In this document: one piece after another, positions 1 through 9,417 of the stretch | How the letters are laid out: every line of letters starts with the position of its first letter | Position numbering within the stretch: the first letter of the stretch is position 1 | DNA from: Gammaproteobacteria bacterium | GTDB taxonomy: Bacteria; Pseudomonadota; Gammaproteobacteria; Steroidobacterales; Steroidobacteraceae | Length of the DNA: 56,685 bases | Assembly (NCBI GenBank): GCA_025359205.1 | Contig: JANYHD010000012.1 | Span: forward strand, 1-56,685 | Direction: 5' to 3' | Program-made: the position numbers and the translations under genes | The notes under the pieces: model-generated | What the model saw: only the letters and a program-made list of their open reading frames with translations | Told to the model about the DNA's origin: nothing | The model's database searches: none

Positions 1-1365
1 CCCGGCGCCGGCAAGATCCCCTTCATCTGCTTCGACCTCGCCGGTGGCGCCAACATCGCCGGCTCCAACGTGCTGGTGGGCCAGCAGGGCGGGCAGCTCG
101 ATTTCCTGTCGACGGCGGGCTACAGCAAGCTGGGCCTGCCCGGCAACATGACGCCGAATGTCTCGATCGGCGCCGGCAGTTTCGTCGATCGGCAGATGGG
201 CCTCGCCTTCCACAGCGACAGCGCCTTCCTGCGCGGCATCCTCGAGCGCACGGCCGTGACCACGCGCGCCAACGTCAACGGCACGGTGATTCCGGCGCTG
301 AGCCAGAACGATACTGCCAACAATCCGCACAATCCGATGTACGGCATCTACTCGGCCGGCGCGCTCGGTGACCTGCTGGCGCTGATCGGCTCCAACAACA
401 CCGATTCAGGCGGCAATTCAATGGCGCCCTCGTACATGATGGATTTGACCGTCAGGCCGACCAAGGTGGACCGCTCGTCCGACGTGACCGGACTGGTCGA
501 TACAGGCAAGCTGGTCGGGCTGCTCAGCCAGGCCGACGCCACTGCGGTGCTCGAGTCGATGGAGCGCATCAGCAAGAAGAAACTCGACAACACCACGATA
601 CACACTGATGCTGGTGCCGACGCGGTGGTCAAGGACCTCGTGCAGTGCGGCTACGTGAAGGCCGCCGACCTGGCGGACCGCTACGGCAACGCCAAGCAGG
701 CGCTCGACCCGGATATCGATCCGCTCATCGTCGGGCCCACGGGCATCTTCACGCAGGCCGAGTACGACGGTGATGCCGAGATCCGCAAGACCGCAGCCGT
801 CATGAAGATGGTGGTCAACGGTTACGCGGGTGCCGGCACGATAGAGATGGGCGGCTTCGACTACCACACGGGTGACCGCTCGACCGGTGAAATGCGCGAC
901 TTCCGCGCCGGCCGCTGCATGGGCGCCTGCCTCGAATACGCGGCGCGGCGGCACATGCCACTGATGCTCTATGTGTTCAGCGACGGATCGCTCTCCTCGA
1001 ACGGCATGATCGACAATTCGGCCGCGGGCCGCGGCAAGGGTGTGTGGACCGGCGACAACCAGTCGACGGCGGCCGCATTCTTCCTCGTCTACAACCCGAA
1101 AGGCCCGACCACGGCGATCAGCAACCAGATCGGTTTCTATACATCGGACGGCTCCGTGGCGAGCACCGGCAGCCCGGGCGCAAACGCCGTCAACCTGCTG
1201 GCCGAGATGGTGGTGCTCAATTACATGGCGCTGCACGGCCAGGATGGCAGCTTCCAGAGCATGCATTGGGCCAGTGGCGTCAGCACGGGCCTCGGCAGCA
1301 GCGGCAGTTATTCCAGCCTCATCGCCATGCCGCAGATCGTTTCCGGGCCGGTCGCGCCGAGCTGA
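1..1365 (+). CDS. DUF1501-like exported protein, 5'-truncated
   Basis: The frame is open from the first base of the window to the TGA at 1363-1365, so the N-terminus, including any signal peptide, lies outside; an internal GTG at 70 is not the true start. About 454 residues are visible. The C-terminal half has GGFDYHTGDRSTGEMRDF (near residue 285), a pattern like the GG-x-D-x-H segment of DUF1501 proteins, which belong to the alkaline-phosphatase/sulfatase superfamily. The tail is rich in Gly, Ser and Asn, as in secreted proteins. The family name rests on this pattern only, and function is unknown. The next gene starts 187 bp downstream. Confidence 0.6.
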   Translation, partial: PGAGKIPFICFDLAGGANIAGSNVLVGQQGGQLDFLSTAGYSKLGLPGNMTPNVSIGAGSFVDRQMGLAFHSDSAFLRGILERTAVTTRANVNGTVIPALSQNDTANNPHNPMYGIYSAGALGDLLALIGSNNTDSGGNSMAPSYMMDLTVRPTKVDRSSDVTGLVDTGKLVGLLSQADATAVLESMERISKKKLDNTTIHTDAGADAVVKDLVQCGYVKAADLADRYGNAKQALDPDIDPLIVGPTGIFTQAEYDGDAEIRKTAAVMKMVVNGYAGAGTIEMGGFDYHTGDRSTGEMRDFRAGRCMGACLEYAARRHMPLMLYVFSDGSLSSNGMIDNSAAGRGKGVWTGDNQSTAAAFFLVYNPKGPTTAISNQIGFYTSDGSVASTGSPGANAVNLLAEMVVLNYMALHGQDGSFQSMHWASGVSTGLGSSGSYSSLIAMPQIVSGPVAPS

Positions 1366-1389
1366 CCCAAGGGTCGGCGCACGTTCCGC

Positions 1390-1420
1390 GCCGCGCCGTG
1401 ACCGCGTGCACAGGCGCGGC
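1390..1420 (+). terminator. GC-rich hairpin after the DUF1501-like gene
   Basis: GCCGCGCC at 1390-1397 is followed by its exact complement GGCGCGGC at 1413-1420, giving an 8-bp stem with a 15-nt loop 25 bp after the stop codon. There is no T-run, so it could be a transcript end structure or a weak terminator. The rest of 1366-1552 holds only the palindrome at 1503-1518. Confidence 0.3.
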
Positions 1421-1502
1421 GCTGTCGCGCATTTACGACGCCCGCGGTGGTTCCACCGGCGCGGATCTTCCCGCATCCTTCCCCGCTCAAAGCCGCATGC
1501 CG

Positions 1503-1518
1503 TGTGACCCAGGTCATA
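1503..1518 (+). promoter_or_regulatory. CRP/FNR-family-like palindrome upstream of the thioredoxin-fold gene
   Basis: The sequence TGTGACCCAGGTCATA matches the CRP half-site arrangement TGTGA-N6-TCACA with one mismatch. It ends 34 bp before the ATG at 1553. No -10 or -35 elements were convincing, so its role as an operator is inferred. Confidence 0.3.
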
Positions 1519-1552
1519 CGGCCGCCATGCGCCTATCGCTTCCGGAGCACAG

Positions 1553-2095
1553 ATGATGTCAAATGGGCGCAGTGTGCAGGAGCTATCGGTGATCCGCAGT
1601 ATTGGACGCGCGTGCGCGCTGGCGCTGCTGGCCGCCGTGCTGGGTGGCAATGCCGCCGGCGCCGCCACAGTCGGGGACCTGGCGCCCGATTTTGCGCTGC
1701 CAGCCGCCGCGGGTGGCAACGTGCGCCTGTCCGAACATCGCGGCGAAGTGGTACTGCTGACCTTCTGGAGCAGCCGCTGCTCGGTCTGCGTCGCGCAACT
1801 CGCTGCACTCGGCGACCTGCAGACCACTTATCGCTCGGCGGGCCTCGTGACCCTGGCGGTCAGTGTCGACGACGACCTGCCGCGCGCCCTGCGCTTCGCC
1901 CGCTCGCACCCGGCACGCTTCCCGCTGCTGCTGGACAAGCGCAAGGACGTCAGCCGCGACTACCGCATCGAACGGCTGCCCACCACGGTGCTGATCGACC
2001 GCCGCGGCCGGGTGCGCTACCTGGAATCCGACTATCGCGCTAGTGATAACTCGTACGTCGCACAGGTGCGCGAGTTGCTCGATGATCCGCTATGA
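1553..2095 (+). CDS. TlpA/ResA-like exported thioredoxin-fold protein
   Basis: A 180-residue protein with an N-terminal hydrophobic segment (about residues 18-38) followed by a redoxin domain opening with TVGDLAPDFALP. The redox motif is WSSRCSVC, with cysteines 76 and 79, and the cis-Pro region is RLPTTVLIDRRG. The family resembles TlpA, ResA and CcmG, which act as periplasmic thiol reductants or peroxidases. Ser-Val between the cysteines differs from the more common CxPC. The start ATG at 1553 has GGAG about 7 bp upstream; a second ATG lies at 1556. The stop overlaps an ATG in the next reading frame, but the following gene probably starts at 2143. A specific substrate cannot be assigned. 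Confidence 0.85.
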   Translation: MMSNGRSVQELSVIRSIGRACALALLAAVLGGNAAGAATVGDLAPDFALPAAAGGNVRLSEHRGEVVLLTFWSSRCSVCVAQLAALGDLQTTYRSAGLVTLAVSVDDDLPRALRFARSHPARFPLLLDKRKDVSRDYRIERLPTTVLIDRRGRVRYLESDYRASDNSYVAQVRELLDDPL

Positions 2096-2142
2096 CAGCG
2101 ACTTTGAACCGTGGTAACCGCAAGCCCTATGGACTTTTCACC

Positions 2143-2805
2143 ATGAGAACCGCATCGAACTGCTGGCGGCTCGCCGCGCTTCCCGCGCTGGCGCTGGCGC
2201 TCGCGCTCAGCCTGGCCATCCACATTGCGCCCAGCGCCGCGGCTGACGCGGCCGCACCGGCGGCGCCCACGGCAGCGCCGGCAGTGGCGCCTGCGCCGGC
2301 AACGACCGCGGCACCGGCGGGTGATGCGACAGCACCGGCGCCGGCCGCCGATGCCGGCACCCGCGCGCTGGATGAACAGATCCAGGACCTCAAACAGTCT
2401 GTGGTCGACCTGAACAAGGACCTGTTCGTGCTCGAGGAGGAACTGCTGTTCCCGGCGAACACGCAGGTTGCCGTGTTCGTGTCGATGGACGTCGGCCAGT
2501 TCTTCGGCCTCGATTCGGTGACCCTTAAGATCGACAATCGCGAGGTCAGCAATTACCTGTACACGCCGCGCGAAGTGGCGGCGCTGCTCAAGGGCGGCGT
2601 GCAGCGCCTGTACGTGGGCAACCTCAAGGCGGGCACGCACGAGCTCGTGGCCCTGTTCAGCGGCAAGGGGCCGAGCGAGCGCGATTACCGCCGCGGCGCC
2701 TCGATCAAGTTCGAAAAGGGTGTGGGCGCGAAATACCTGGAGCTGAAAATCTCCGACCGCGCGCGCCGCCAGCAGCCGGAATTCGAGATCAAGGACTGGG
2801 AGTAG
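2143..2805 (+). CDS. Exported coiled-coil protein, first gene of the TPR/ExbBD operon
   Basis: From the ATG at 2143 the protein begins with an ideal signal peptide (MRTASNCW, a long Ala/Leu core, cleavage near PSAAADA). An earlier in-frame ATG at 2092 overlaps the previous stop but would place 17 polar residues before the signal, so 2143 is preferred. An Ala/Pro-rich linker (mature residues 1-45) leads to a heptad-like segment (DEQIQDLKQSVVDLNKDLFV) and a mostly beta-strand C-terminal domain of about 120 residues that I do not recognise. Only 7 bp separate it from the TPR gene downstream. Its position suggests a periplasmic partner of the TPR proteins. Confidence 0.8.
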   Translation: MRTASNCWRLAALPALALALALSLAIHIAPSAAADAAAPAAPTAAPAVAPAPATTAAPAGDATAPAPAADAGTRALDEQIQDLKQSVVDLNKDLFVLEEELLFPANTQVAVFVSMDVGQFFGLDSVTLKIDNREVSNYLYTPREVAALLKGGVQRLYVGNLKAGTHELVALFSGKGPSERDYRRGASIKFEKGVGAKYLELKISDRARRQQPEFEIKDWE

Positions 2806-2812
2806 GGCGCCG

Positions 2813-4750
2813 ATGCGGCGGCTCGAAGCGCTGATCCTGCTGCTGCTCGGCGGCGCGCTGGCGGGTCCCGTGGCGTGGGCGGCGCACAAGGCCGATCCGG
2901 ACAACCTGCCCAAGCAGAAGATTCAGGACCTGCACTACGGCGACGTGCTGTTCCACTTCTACGCTGGCGATGATTTCGAGGCGCTGACGCGGCTGGAGGC
3001 CTACGAGCATTGGCGGCGCATGCCGCACAACGAGCAGGATGCCGCGCTGCTGGCTGGCGGACTGTATCTCTCTCTCGGCATGCACAATGAGGCTGGCAAA
3101 CGCTTCGCCGGCCTGCTCACCGACAAGGTACCGGCGGCCATCCGCAATCGCGCCTGGCTGTACCTCGCCAAGGTCTGGTATGCGCGCGGTTACTACGACC
3201 GCAGCGAACAATCGCTCGGCAACATCAGCGGCGAGCTCGCGCCGGACCTGGAAGCGGAGCGCCAGCACCTGCTGGTGAACGTGCTCATGCGCCAGGAACG
3301 CTTCGAAGAGGCAGCCGCGCGCCTCGCGCACTGGCAGGGCCCGCCCGACTGGATGGCTTTCGCGCGCTTCAACCTTGGCGTCGCACTGGTGCGGCAGAAC
3401 CGGCTTGCGGAAGCGGCCCCGGTGCTCACTGCGGTGGGCACCGCGGATGCCCCGGGGAGCGAAATGGCCGCGCTGCGCGACAAGGCCAACCTGGCGCTGG
3501 GCTATGCCTGGCTGCAGGCCAACAATCCGGCCGCCGCGCGCACCGCACTCGAGCGCGTGCGCCTGTCAGGGCCTTACTCGACGCGCGCACTGCTGGGCAT
3601 GGGCTGGGCCGAGGCGGCACTTGGCCAGTACCGCGAAGCGCTGACGCCCTGGACCGAACTTCACGATCGCAACCTGCTTGATGCGGCGGTGCAGGAATCC
3701 TACCTGGCGGTGCCGTATGCCTACGGCAAGCTCAACGCCAACGCGCAGGCTGCGCAGTTCTACGAATCCGCGATCAAGTCCTTCGACGACGAGGCGCAGC
3801 AGATCGACACCGCGGTGGCACGCATCGGTGACGGCCACATGATCGACGACCTGCTCGGTGCGGACCCGCAGGCCGACCAGCAGGGCTGGTTCTGGCAGCT
3901 CAAGCAGTTGCCCGATGCGCCGCAGTCGCGCTACCTCTACAGCCTGCTGGCTGACAACGATTTCCAGGAAGGCCTGAAGAACTACCGCGATCTCGGTTAC
4001 CTCGGCGGCACGCTCAAGCGCTGGGACGAAAGCATGGACGCATTTCGCGCCATGATCGAAACCCGCCAGCAGGCCTACAGCGAGCGACTGCCGCGCGCCG
4101 ACGCGCTGCTGGCCGGCAACGCGCCGGCGAAGCTGCTCGCGGCGCGGGCGGCGATCGATTCACGCCTGACGGCCATCGAGACCGGCGCCGACGTGGCGGC
4201 GCTCGGCACCGCTGACGAACGCGTGCAGTGGGCCAAGGTGCGTGCCCTTGAAGGCGCGGTGGCCGACACGGGCGGGGCTGATGCGGATGAGCTGCAGACC
4301 GAGCGCGACAAAATCCGCCTGATGAAGGGCGTGCTCTATTGGCGGCTCGACGCACAGTTCAAGGAACGCAGCTACGCCGAACGCCGCGCGCTGCGCTCGC
4401 TCGACGCGCTGCTCAACGAGACGCAGAACCGCTGGGTGCGTGTGCAACACGCGCGCGCCAGCGTACCGAACAATACTGGCGAGTTCGAGGCGCGCATCGC
4501 GGCGCTGGCGGCGCGCATTGCGCAGCTGCGCGAACAGCTGGCGCGGTCGGCGCAGCAGCAGAACCATTACCTGGAGCAGCTCGCGAGCGGAGCGCTGCTC
4601 GAGCAGAAAGACCGTCTCGCCGCCTACGAAGTGCAGGCGCGCTTCGCCCTGGCTGACATTTATGACCGGGCCACCACGCCCGCGCCCGCTGCGCCGCCAA
4701 CGCCCGCTGCGCCGCCGGCACCCACGGATTCCGGGGCAGGCGCCCAATGA
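2813..4750 (+). CDS. Periplasmic TPR protein (645 aa)
   Basis: The N-terminus MRRLEALILLLLGGALAGPV is a signal peptide with likely cleavage after AWA near residue 23. Much of the rest is helix-turn-helix repeats of TPR type (for example around residues 75-110, 190-290 and 300-330). A charged helical stretch near residues 480-610 is probably coiled coil, and an Ala/Pro tail ends the protein. Large periplasmic TPR proteins beside TolQ/TolR-type genes are known in the Agl/Glt gliding machinery of Myxococcus; resemblance here is by architecture and gene order, not alignment. The stop overlaps the next start by 4 bp, implying translational coupling and perhaps a complex of the two TPR proteins. 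Confidence 0.85.
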   Translation: MRRLEALILLLLGGALAGPVAWAAHKADPDNLPKQKIQDLHYGDVLFHFYAGDDFEALTRLEAYEHWRRMPHNEQDAALLAGGLYLSLGMHNEAGKRFAGLLTDKVPAAIRNRAWLYLAKVWYARGYYDRSEQSLGNISGELAPDLEAERQHLLVNVLMRQERFEEAAARLAHWQGPPDWMAFARFNLGVALVRQNRLAEAAPVLTAVGTADAPGSEMAALRDKANLALGYAWLQANNPAAARTALERVRLSGPYSTRALLGMGWAEAALGQYREALTPWTELHDRNLLDAAVQESYLAVPYAYGKLNANAQAAQFYESAIKSFDDEAQQIDTAVARIGDGHMIDDLLGADPQADQQGWFWQLKQLPDAPQSRYLYSLLADNDFQEGLKNYRDLGYLGGTLKRWDESMDAFRAMIETRQQAYSERLPRADALLAGNAPAKLLAARAAIDSRLTAIETGADVAALGTADERVQWAKVRALEGAVADTGGADADELQTERDKIRLMKGVLYWRLDAQFKERSYAERRALRSLDALLNETQNRWVRVQHARASVPNNTGEFEARIAALAARIAQLREQLARSAQQQNHYLEQLASGALLEQKDRLAAYEVQARFALADIYDRATTPAPAAPPTPAAPPAPTDSGAGAQ

Positions 4751-7700
4751 AGCCGCGCCATTGCCTTTGCCTGGCGCTGTTCGTGGCGCTCGCCGGCAGC
4801 ATGAATCCGGCCGACGCGGCGAGCAATGCGTCGAAGATTCCGTCCAAGAAGGCGGCCACGATCGCCGACCTTGCAAAGCAACAGGTCGCGGTGCATCCGG
4901 ACGCTGCCGTGAGCGGCGGCACCGCCAAGGCAATGCAGAGCTATCGGGACTTCCTCAACCTGCAAAATACCGACGCGCGATTGCGCGCCGAAGCGCTGCG
5001 GCGCCTTGGCGACCTGAACCTCGAGTCGGGCGAGCTCGAGCGCATGTCGAGCGAAGTGACGCAGATCGACATGCAGGGCGCCGAGGCCATCAAGCTCTAC
5101 AGCATACTGCTCAAGGCCTACCCGGACTATGCGCGCAACGACCAGGTGCTCTACCAGCTGGCGCGCGCCTACGAGACCACCGGGCAGGTGGACCAGGCGC
5201 TCGCGACGCTCGATCATATCGTGGCCTCGTATCCGCGCACGCGCGAAATTGCCGAGGTGCACTTCCGCCGCGGCGAACTGCTGTTCTCGGCCAAACGATA
5301 CGGCGATGCGGAGTCGAGCTACCAGCAGGTCATCTCGCGTGGCGCAGCCGGCTCGAGCTTCTACGATCAGAGTCTCTACAAGGACGGCTGGTCGCTGTTC
5401 AAGCAGTCCGAGCACGAAGCCTGCCTCAAGCCCTTCATGATGCTGCTCGATCGCACGCTGCTGGAACGCAAGACCGGCGCGCCGCGCCGCTGGGACAGTC
5501 TGTCGCGCGCCGACCGCGAGCTGAGCGATGACACGCTGCGCGTCATGAGCATCGCCTTCTCCTACCTGGATGGTCCGCAGTCGCTCGACCAGCTGCTCGG
5601 CAGCCATGGCCGCACCCCCTATGCCTGGCTGCTGTATTCGCGGCTTGGCGACCTGTACGTGACCAAGCAGCGTTACCAGGACGCGGCCACCACGTATCGC
5701 GCGTTCGTGGCGCGCGATCCGGTTGACGAACATGCGCCCACGCTGTCGAACCAGGCCATCGACGCCTACGGCAAGGGCGGTTTTGCCGACCTGGTGGTCG
5801 AGGGCAAGGCCGAGTATGTGCGCAGCTACGGCTTCAAGGCCGCGTTCTGGAAAGAGCGCGAGCGCAGCGCATTTCCCGAAGTCGTGGCCGAACTCAAGAC
5901 CAACCTCAAAGACCTGGCGCAGTTCTATCACGCGACCGCGCAGAAATCGAAACGGCCCGAGGACTACACGCGGGCGGCGAGCTGGTATCGCGACCTGCTG
6001 GCCTCGTTTCCGGACGACGCCGACACGGCCGAGAGCAATTACCTGCTGGCCGACGCGCTGTTCGAGAGTCACCAGTACGCCGACGCCGCCACCGAATACG
6101 AGCGCACGGCATACGCTTACCCGATCGGCGCGCGTTCGGCCGCCGCTGGGTACGCCGCGCTGGTGGCCATGCAGAAGCAGGAAGAGCTGGCGGCGCCGGC
6201 GGCGCGCGCGCAGATCCATACCCGCGCGATGGAATCAGGCGTGCATTTCGCGCAGGCCTTCCCGGCGCATCCTGAAAGCTCAGGAGTGCTGACGCGTGTG
6301 GCCCAGGATGTGTACGCGGCACACGATCTGCCGCGCGCCATCAAGCTGGCGGAATCCCTGCTGGCGCGCGAACCGCCGGTCGACGTCGCCAAGCAGCGCA
6401 TCGGCTGGACGATCATCGGCCAGTCCCATTTCGACCAGGCTGAATATGCGCTGTCCGAGCCCGCATATCAGCATGCGCTGCAGCTGACGCCGGCGGCGGC
6501 GGCCGAGCATGGCGATCTCACCGAACGCCTCGCCGCGGCGGTGTACCGCCAGGGCGAAGCGAAGCGCAAGGCCGGCGACGAGGCGGGCGCGGCGGCGGAT
6601 TTCCTGCGCGTGGCCAGCGCGGCGCCTGGCTCGAAGGTGGTGGTCACGGCGCAGTACGACGCCGCCGCCTCGCTGATCAACGCCAAGCAGTGGGACCAGG
6701 CGATCAGCGTGCTGGAGGCCTACCGGCGCGATTACCCGAAGACCGAATACGCCTCTGACATCACCCGTAAGCTCGCCGTGGCCTATGTCGAGGCCGGGCG
6801 CGGCGGACAGGCTGCGGTCGAGTTCGAGCGCATCGCGGGCACGCCGGGCGAGGATCCGGCGGTGGCGCGTGAAGCGACGCTGCGCGCCGCTGACCTGTAT
6901 GAAAAATCGGGCAACGCCGCGCGCACCACGGCCATGCTGGAGCAGTTCGTGCAGCGCTACTCGCAGCCACTGGTCGAGGCCGAGGAAGCGCGCGCGCGAC
7001 TCGCCGATTTCGCGCTCAAGTCCGGCGACCTGGCCTCGCTCGGGCGCTGGCGCAATGAAATCATCAAGACCGACGCCACCGCCGGTGCGCAGCGCACCGA
7101 CCGCACGCGCTTCCTGGCCGCGACAGCCCGGTTGGCGCTGGCGGAGCCGGCGCGCGACGCCTTCCGCGCCGTGCGCCTGACGGCGCCACTGAAGAAATCG
7201 CTGGTGGCGAAGAAGCAGGCGATGGAGACGGCGCTCGCGGGCTACAAGGCCGTGATTGCCTACGACGTTGCCACCACGACCACGGCCGCGACTTATGAAA
7301 TGGCGGAACTCTATCGCAGGCTCGGCCGCGATCTGCTGGCCTCGGAGCGGCCCAAGAAGCTCAGTGCCGATGAGCGCGAGCAGTTTGACGCCTTGCTGGA
7401 AGAGCAGGCCAACCCGTTCGAGGAGCAGGCCATCTCGATTCACGAGGTGAATGCCAAGCGCACGGTGGATGGTATATACGACGAGTCCGTGCGCAAGAGT
7501 TTCCAGGCACTGGCCGAGCTGAGCCCGGCGCGCTACGCGAAGACCGAACTGTGGTGCGACCTGCTGCGCTCGCTTGCCACGCCGGCGGGCGCCGCGCCGC
7601 CTGCCGGCGCCGTCGCGGATTTCACGCGCGCCGTGGCCAAGGCCCTGGCCGGCAAGGCCACTGACGCCGAACTTGATTTCAAGCAGATGGAGTTGCAGTA

Positions 7701-8190
7701 CCCGCAGCTCGGCGAAGCCTCGATCAACCTGGGTATCGTGCTGCAGGGAGACGGCAAGCTGGCGGAAGCCGCCGACGCCCTGCAGCGCGGCACCGAACGC
7801 GCCCCCGGCAATGTCGTCGCGTGGACCGAGCTCGGCCTGGTACGGCGCGCGCTCGGCAAGTTCGCCGACGCGAAGACGGCTTATACGCAGGCCATCGCGG
7901 CCGACGCCAGTTACGCGCCGGCGCATCGGAATCTGGCGGTGCTGCTCGATCTGTACCTGGCCGACCCCGCGGCGGCGCTGCCTGAGCTGGAACAGTACCG
8001 GCAGTTGAGCGGCGAAGACAAGCCGGCCAGCGGCTGGATTGCCGAGTTGCGCCATCGAACCGGCATCAAGGCGCCGGCACCTGCCAACGCGCCTGAGCCT
8101 GCAACGGCGCCCGCTGCTGCGACTGCGCCCGGCGCCACTCCGGCTGCTGCGCCCGCGCCGGCCGCTACGCCCAATGGAGGTGCCAAATGA
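4747..8190 (+). CDS. Very large periplasmic TPR protein (1147 aa)
   Basis: A signal peptide (MKPRHCLCLALFVALAGSMN, cleavage near residue 25) precedes a protein built almost wholly of TPR-like helical pairs. Early repeats (residues 60-230) resemble the YbgF/outer-membrane-lipoprotein type, with 'LKAYPDYARNDQVLYQLARA'. Canonical TPRs near residues 990-1080 contain 'AWTELGLVRRALGKFADAKT'. The last 50 residues are an Ala/Pro-rich low-complexity tail. It starts within the stop of the preceding TPR gene and ends in a 4-bp overlap with the next. The likely role is a scaffold in the periplasm driven by the downstream proton-channel module. No catalytic motif was seen. Confidence 0.85.
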   Translation: MKPRHCLCLALFVALAGSMNPADAASNASKIPSKKAATIADLAKQQVAVHPDAAVSGGTAKAMQSYRDFLNLQNTDARLRAEALRRLGDLNLESGELERMSSEVTQIDMQGAEAIKLYSILLKAYPDYARNDQVLYQLARAYETTGQVDQALATLDHIVASYPRTREIAEVHFRRGELLFSAKRYGDAESSYQQVISRGAAGSSFYDQSLYKDGWSLFKQSEHEACLKPFMMLLDRTLLERKTGAPRRWDSLSRADRELSDDTLRVMSIAFSYLDGPQSLDQLLGSHGRTPYAWLLYSRLGDLYVTKQRYQDAATTYRAFVARDPVDEHAPTLSNQAIDAYGKGGFADLVVEGKAEYVRSYGFKAAFWKERERSAFPEVVAELKTNLKDLAQFYHATAQKSKRPEDYTRAASWYRDLLASFPDDADTAESNYLLADALFESHQYADAATEYERTAYAYPIGARSAAAGYAALVAMQKQEELAAPAARAQIHTRAMESGVHFAQAFPAHPESSGVLTRVAQDVYAAHDLPRAIKLAESLLAREPPVDVAKQRIGWTIIGQSHFDQAEYALSEPAYQHALQLTPAAAAEHGDLTERLAAAVYRQGEAKRKAGDEAGAAADFLRVASAAPGSKVVVTAQYDAAASLINAKQWDQAISVLEAYRRDYPKTEYASDITRKLAVAYVEAGRGGQAAVEFERIAGTPGEDPAVAREATLRAADLYEKSGNAARTTAMLEQFVQRYSQPLVEAEEARARLADFALKSGDLASLGRWRNEIIKTDATAGAQRTDRTRFLAATARLALAEPARDAFRAVRLTAPLKKSLVAKKQAMETALAGYKAVIAYDVATTTTAATYEMAELYRRLGRDLLASERPKKLSADEREQFDALLEEQANPFEEQAISIHEVNAKRTVDGIYDESVRKSFQALAELSPARYAKTELWCDLLRSLATPAGAAPPAGAVADFTRAVAKALAGKATDAELDFKQMELQYPQLGEASINLGIVLQGDGKLAEAADALQRGTERAPGNVVAWTELGLVRRALGKFADAKTAYTQAIAADASYAPAHRNLAVLLDLYLADPAAALPELEQYRQLSGEDKPASGWIAELRHRTGIKAPAPANAPEPATAPAAATAPGATPAAAPAPAATPNGGAK

Positions 8191-8672
8191 GAATCCTGGC
8201 GACAGTGCTGTTGCTGTGCGTCGCGGCCGCAAGCCGTGCCGACGATCCCGAACCTGCTGTACAGACCTCACCAGGCGCTGCCACAGCTGCTACGAGCGGT
8301 GGCGTCAAGGCCGTAGCAAAACCTGCCGCTGCGCTGGCGGCGCCCACAGCGCCCACCAGGACGCCTGCCGGGCCCAAATCGCGGGCTATGGACCGGATTG
8401 ACCTGGGTGCGACCCAGGTCACGGGTAATCGCGAGCTGCCGAATGTGATGTACGTCGTACCCTGGAAAAGACCCGATCTCGGAGAATTCGCGGGCCGGCC
8501 TCCCAAGAGCCTGCTCGACGAACTGCTGGCCCCGGTGGATCGCGAGGTTTTCCGCAGGCAGAACCGTTATTTCGCGGCACTGCACCCCGATGCCGCGGTG
8601 CAGCCGGCGGCACCGGCCACGACACCAGCGGCCGGCGCAGCGACTACACTGCCGGCCGGGGATGAGAAGTAG
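8187..8672 (+). CDS. Small exported protein of the TPR/ExbBD operon
   Basis: 161 residues with a short signal peptide (MRILATVLLLCVAAASRA), an Ala/Pro/Thr-rich linker, a conserved-looking core (residues 65-125, including PNVMYVVPWKRPDLG and RPPKSLLDELLAPVDREVF) and another Ala/Pro tail. It overlaps the large TPR gene by 4 bp. I do not recognise the family. The core could be a docking segment for the TPR proteins, given the operon position. A good promoter lies just after it, so it marks the end of the first transcriptional block. Confidence 0.75.
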   Translation: MRILATVLLLCVAAASRADDPEPAVQTSPGAATAATSGGVKAVAKPAAALAAPTAPTRTPAGPKSRAMDRIDLGATQVTGNRELPNVMYVVPWKRPDLGEFAGRPPKSLLDELLAPVDREVFRRQNRYFAALHPDAAVQPAAPATTPAAGAATTLPAGDEK

Positions 8673-8676
8673 GTCT

Positions 8677-8705
8677 TTGGCATAAGATCGCGCATGGTCT
8701 TTAAT
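8677..8705 (+). promoter_or_regulatory. Sigma-70-like promoter upstream of the exbB-type gene
   Basis: A -35 box TTGGCA (8677-8682, five of six consensus bases) and a -10 box TTTAAT (8700-8705, five of six) are separated by 17 bp. Transcription would start near 8712, about 24 bp before the ATG at 8736. This lets the ExbB/ExbD/TonB block be expressed separately from the upstream TPR genes. Confidence 0.55.
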
Positions 8706-8735
8706 TCAACGGATTGATTCAGGCATGGGAGTCTG

Positions 8736-9383
8736 ATGATGAATTTTTTCAGCATGATTATCCGGTTCTTCCAGGGTGGCGGCATGATGATGTACCCGAT
8801 CGCGGTGGTACTGGTCATCGGCGCAGCCATCGCCATCGAGCGCTATGTCGTTCTTACACACACGGCGCTGCGCAATCGCAGCCTGTGGAACGAGATCGCT
8901 CCCCTGCTCGCGCAGGGCAACTTCAAGGGTGCCGTGCAGATTACCGGCAAGTCCGAGTCGGCGATCGGTCAGATCCTCAGCTACGGCCTGGCGCGCATCA
9001 GCTCGGCGCGCTCGCGTGATGACATCGAGAAGGCCATGGAAGAGAGCCTGATGGATGTCGTGCCGCGGCTCGAGAAGCGCACGCATTACCTCGCCACCTT
9101 CGCCAACCTGGCGACGCTGCTGGGACTGCTGGGCACCGTGGTCGGCCTCATCAACGCCTTCGCGGCGGTGGCGACGGTCAACCCGGCCGACAAAGCCAAC
9201 CTGCTCTCGGCCAGCATCTCGGTGGCCATGAACTGCACGGCCTTCGGCCTCATGACCGCGGTACCGCTGCTGGTCATCCACGCGGTGCTGCAGACCAAGA
9301 CCACCGAGCTGGTCGACAGCCTGGAGATGGCCTCGGTGAAATTCCTCAATGCCGTGACCGAACGCACCGCGGCGGCGGCCTGA
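8736..9383 (+). CDS. MotA/TolQ/ExbB-family proton channel subunit
   Basis: 215 residues with three membrane segments (about 18-37, 120-142 and 160-184), the layout of ExbB/TolQ. The second segment carries the family core 'LATLLGLLGTVVGLINAF'; the third contains 'NCTAFGLMTAVPLLVIHAVL'. Such subunits form the pentameric inner-membrane channel that uses the proton gradient to move TonB/TolA-like partners. A GGGAG ribosome-binding site lies 8 bp before the ATG; a second ATG follows at 8739. Two ExbD-type genes and a TonB-like gene follow, completing an energising module. Confidence 0.93.
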   Translation: MMNFFSMIIRFFQGGGMMMYPIAVVLVIGAAIAIERYVVLTHTALRNRSLWNEIAPLLAQGNFKGAVQITGKSESAIGQILSYGLARISSARSRDDIEKAMEESLMDVVPRLEKRTHYLATFANLATLLGLLGTVVGLINAFAAVATVNPADKANLLSASISVAMNCTAFGLMTAVPLLVIHAVLQTKTTELVDSLEMASVKFLNAVTERTAAAA

Positions 9384-9417
9384 AGCATCCGTCCTTGAGC
9401 CTTAAGCGAGAACGCGC

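Noticed and set aside
2092-2142. Earlier ATG for the first gene of the TPR operon
   Set aside because: It would put 17 polar residues before a perfect signal peptide; ATG at 2143 is better.
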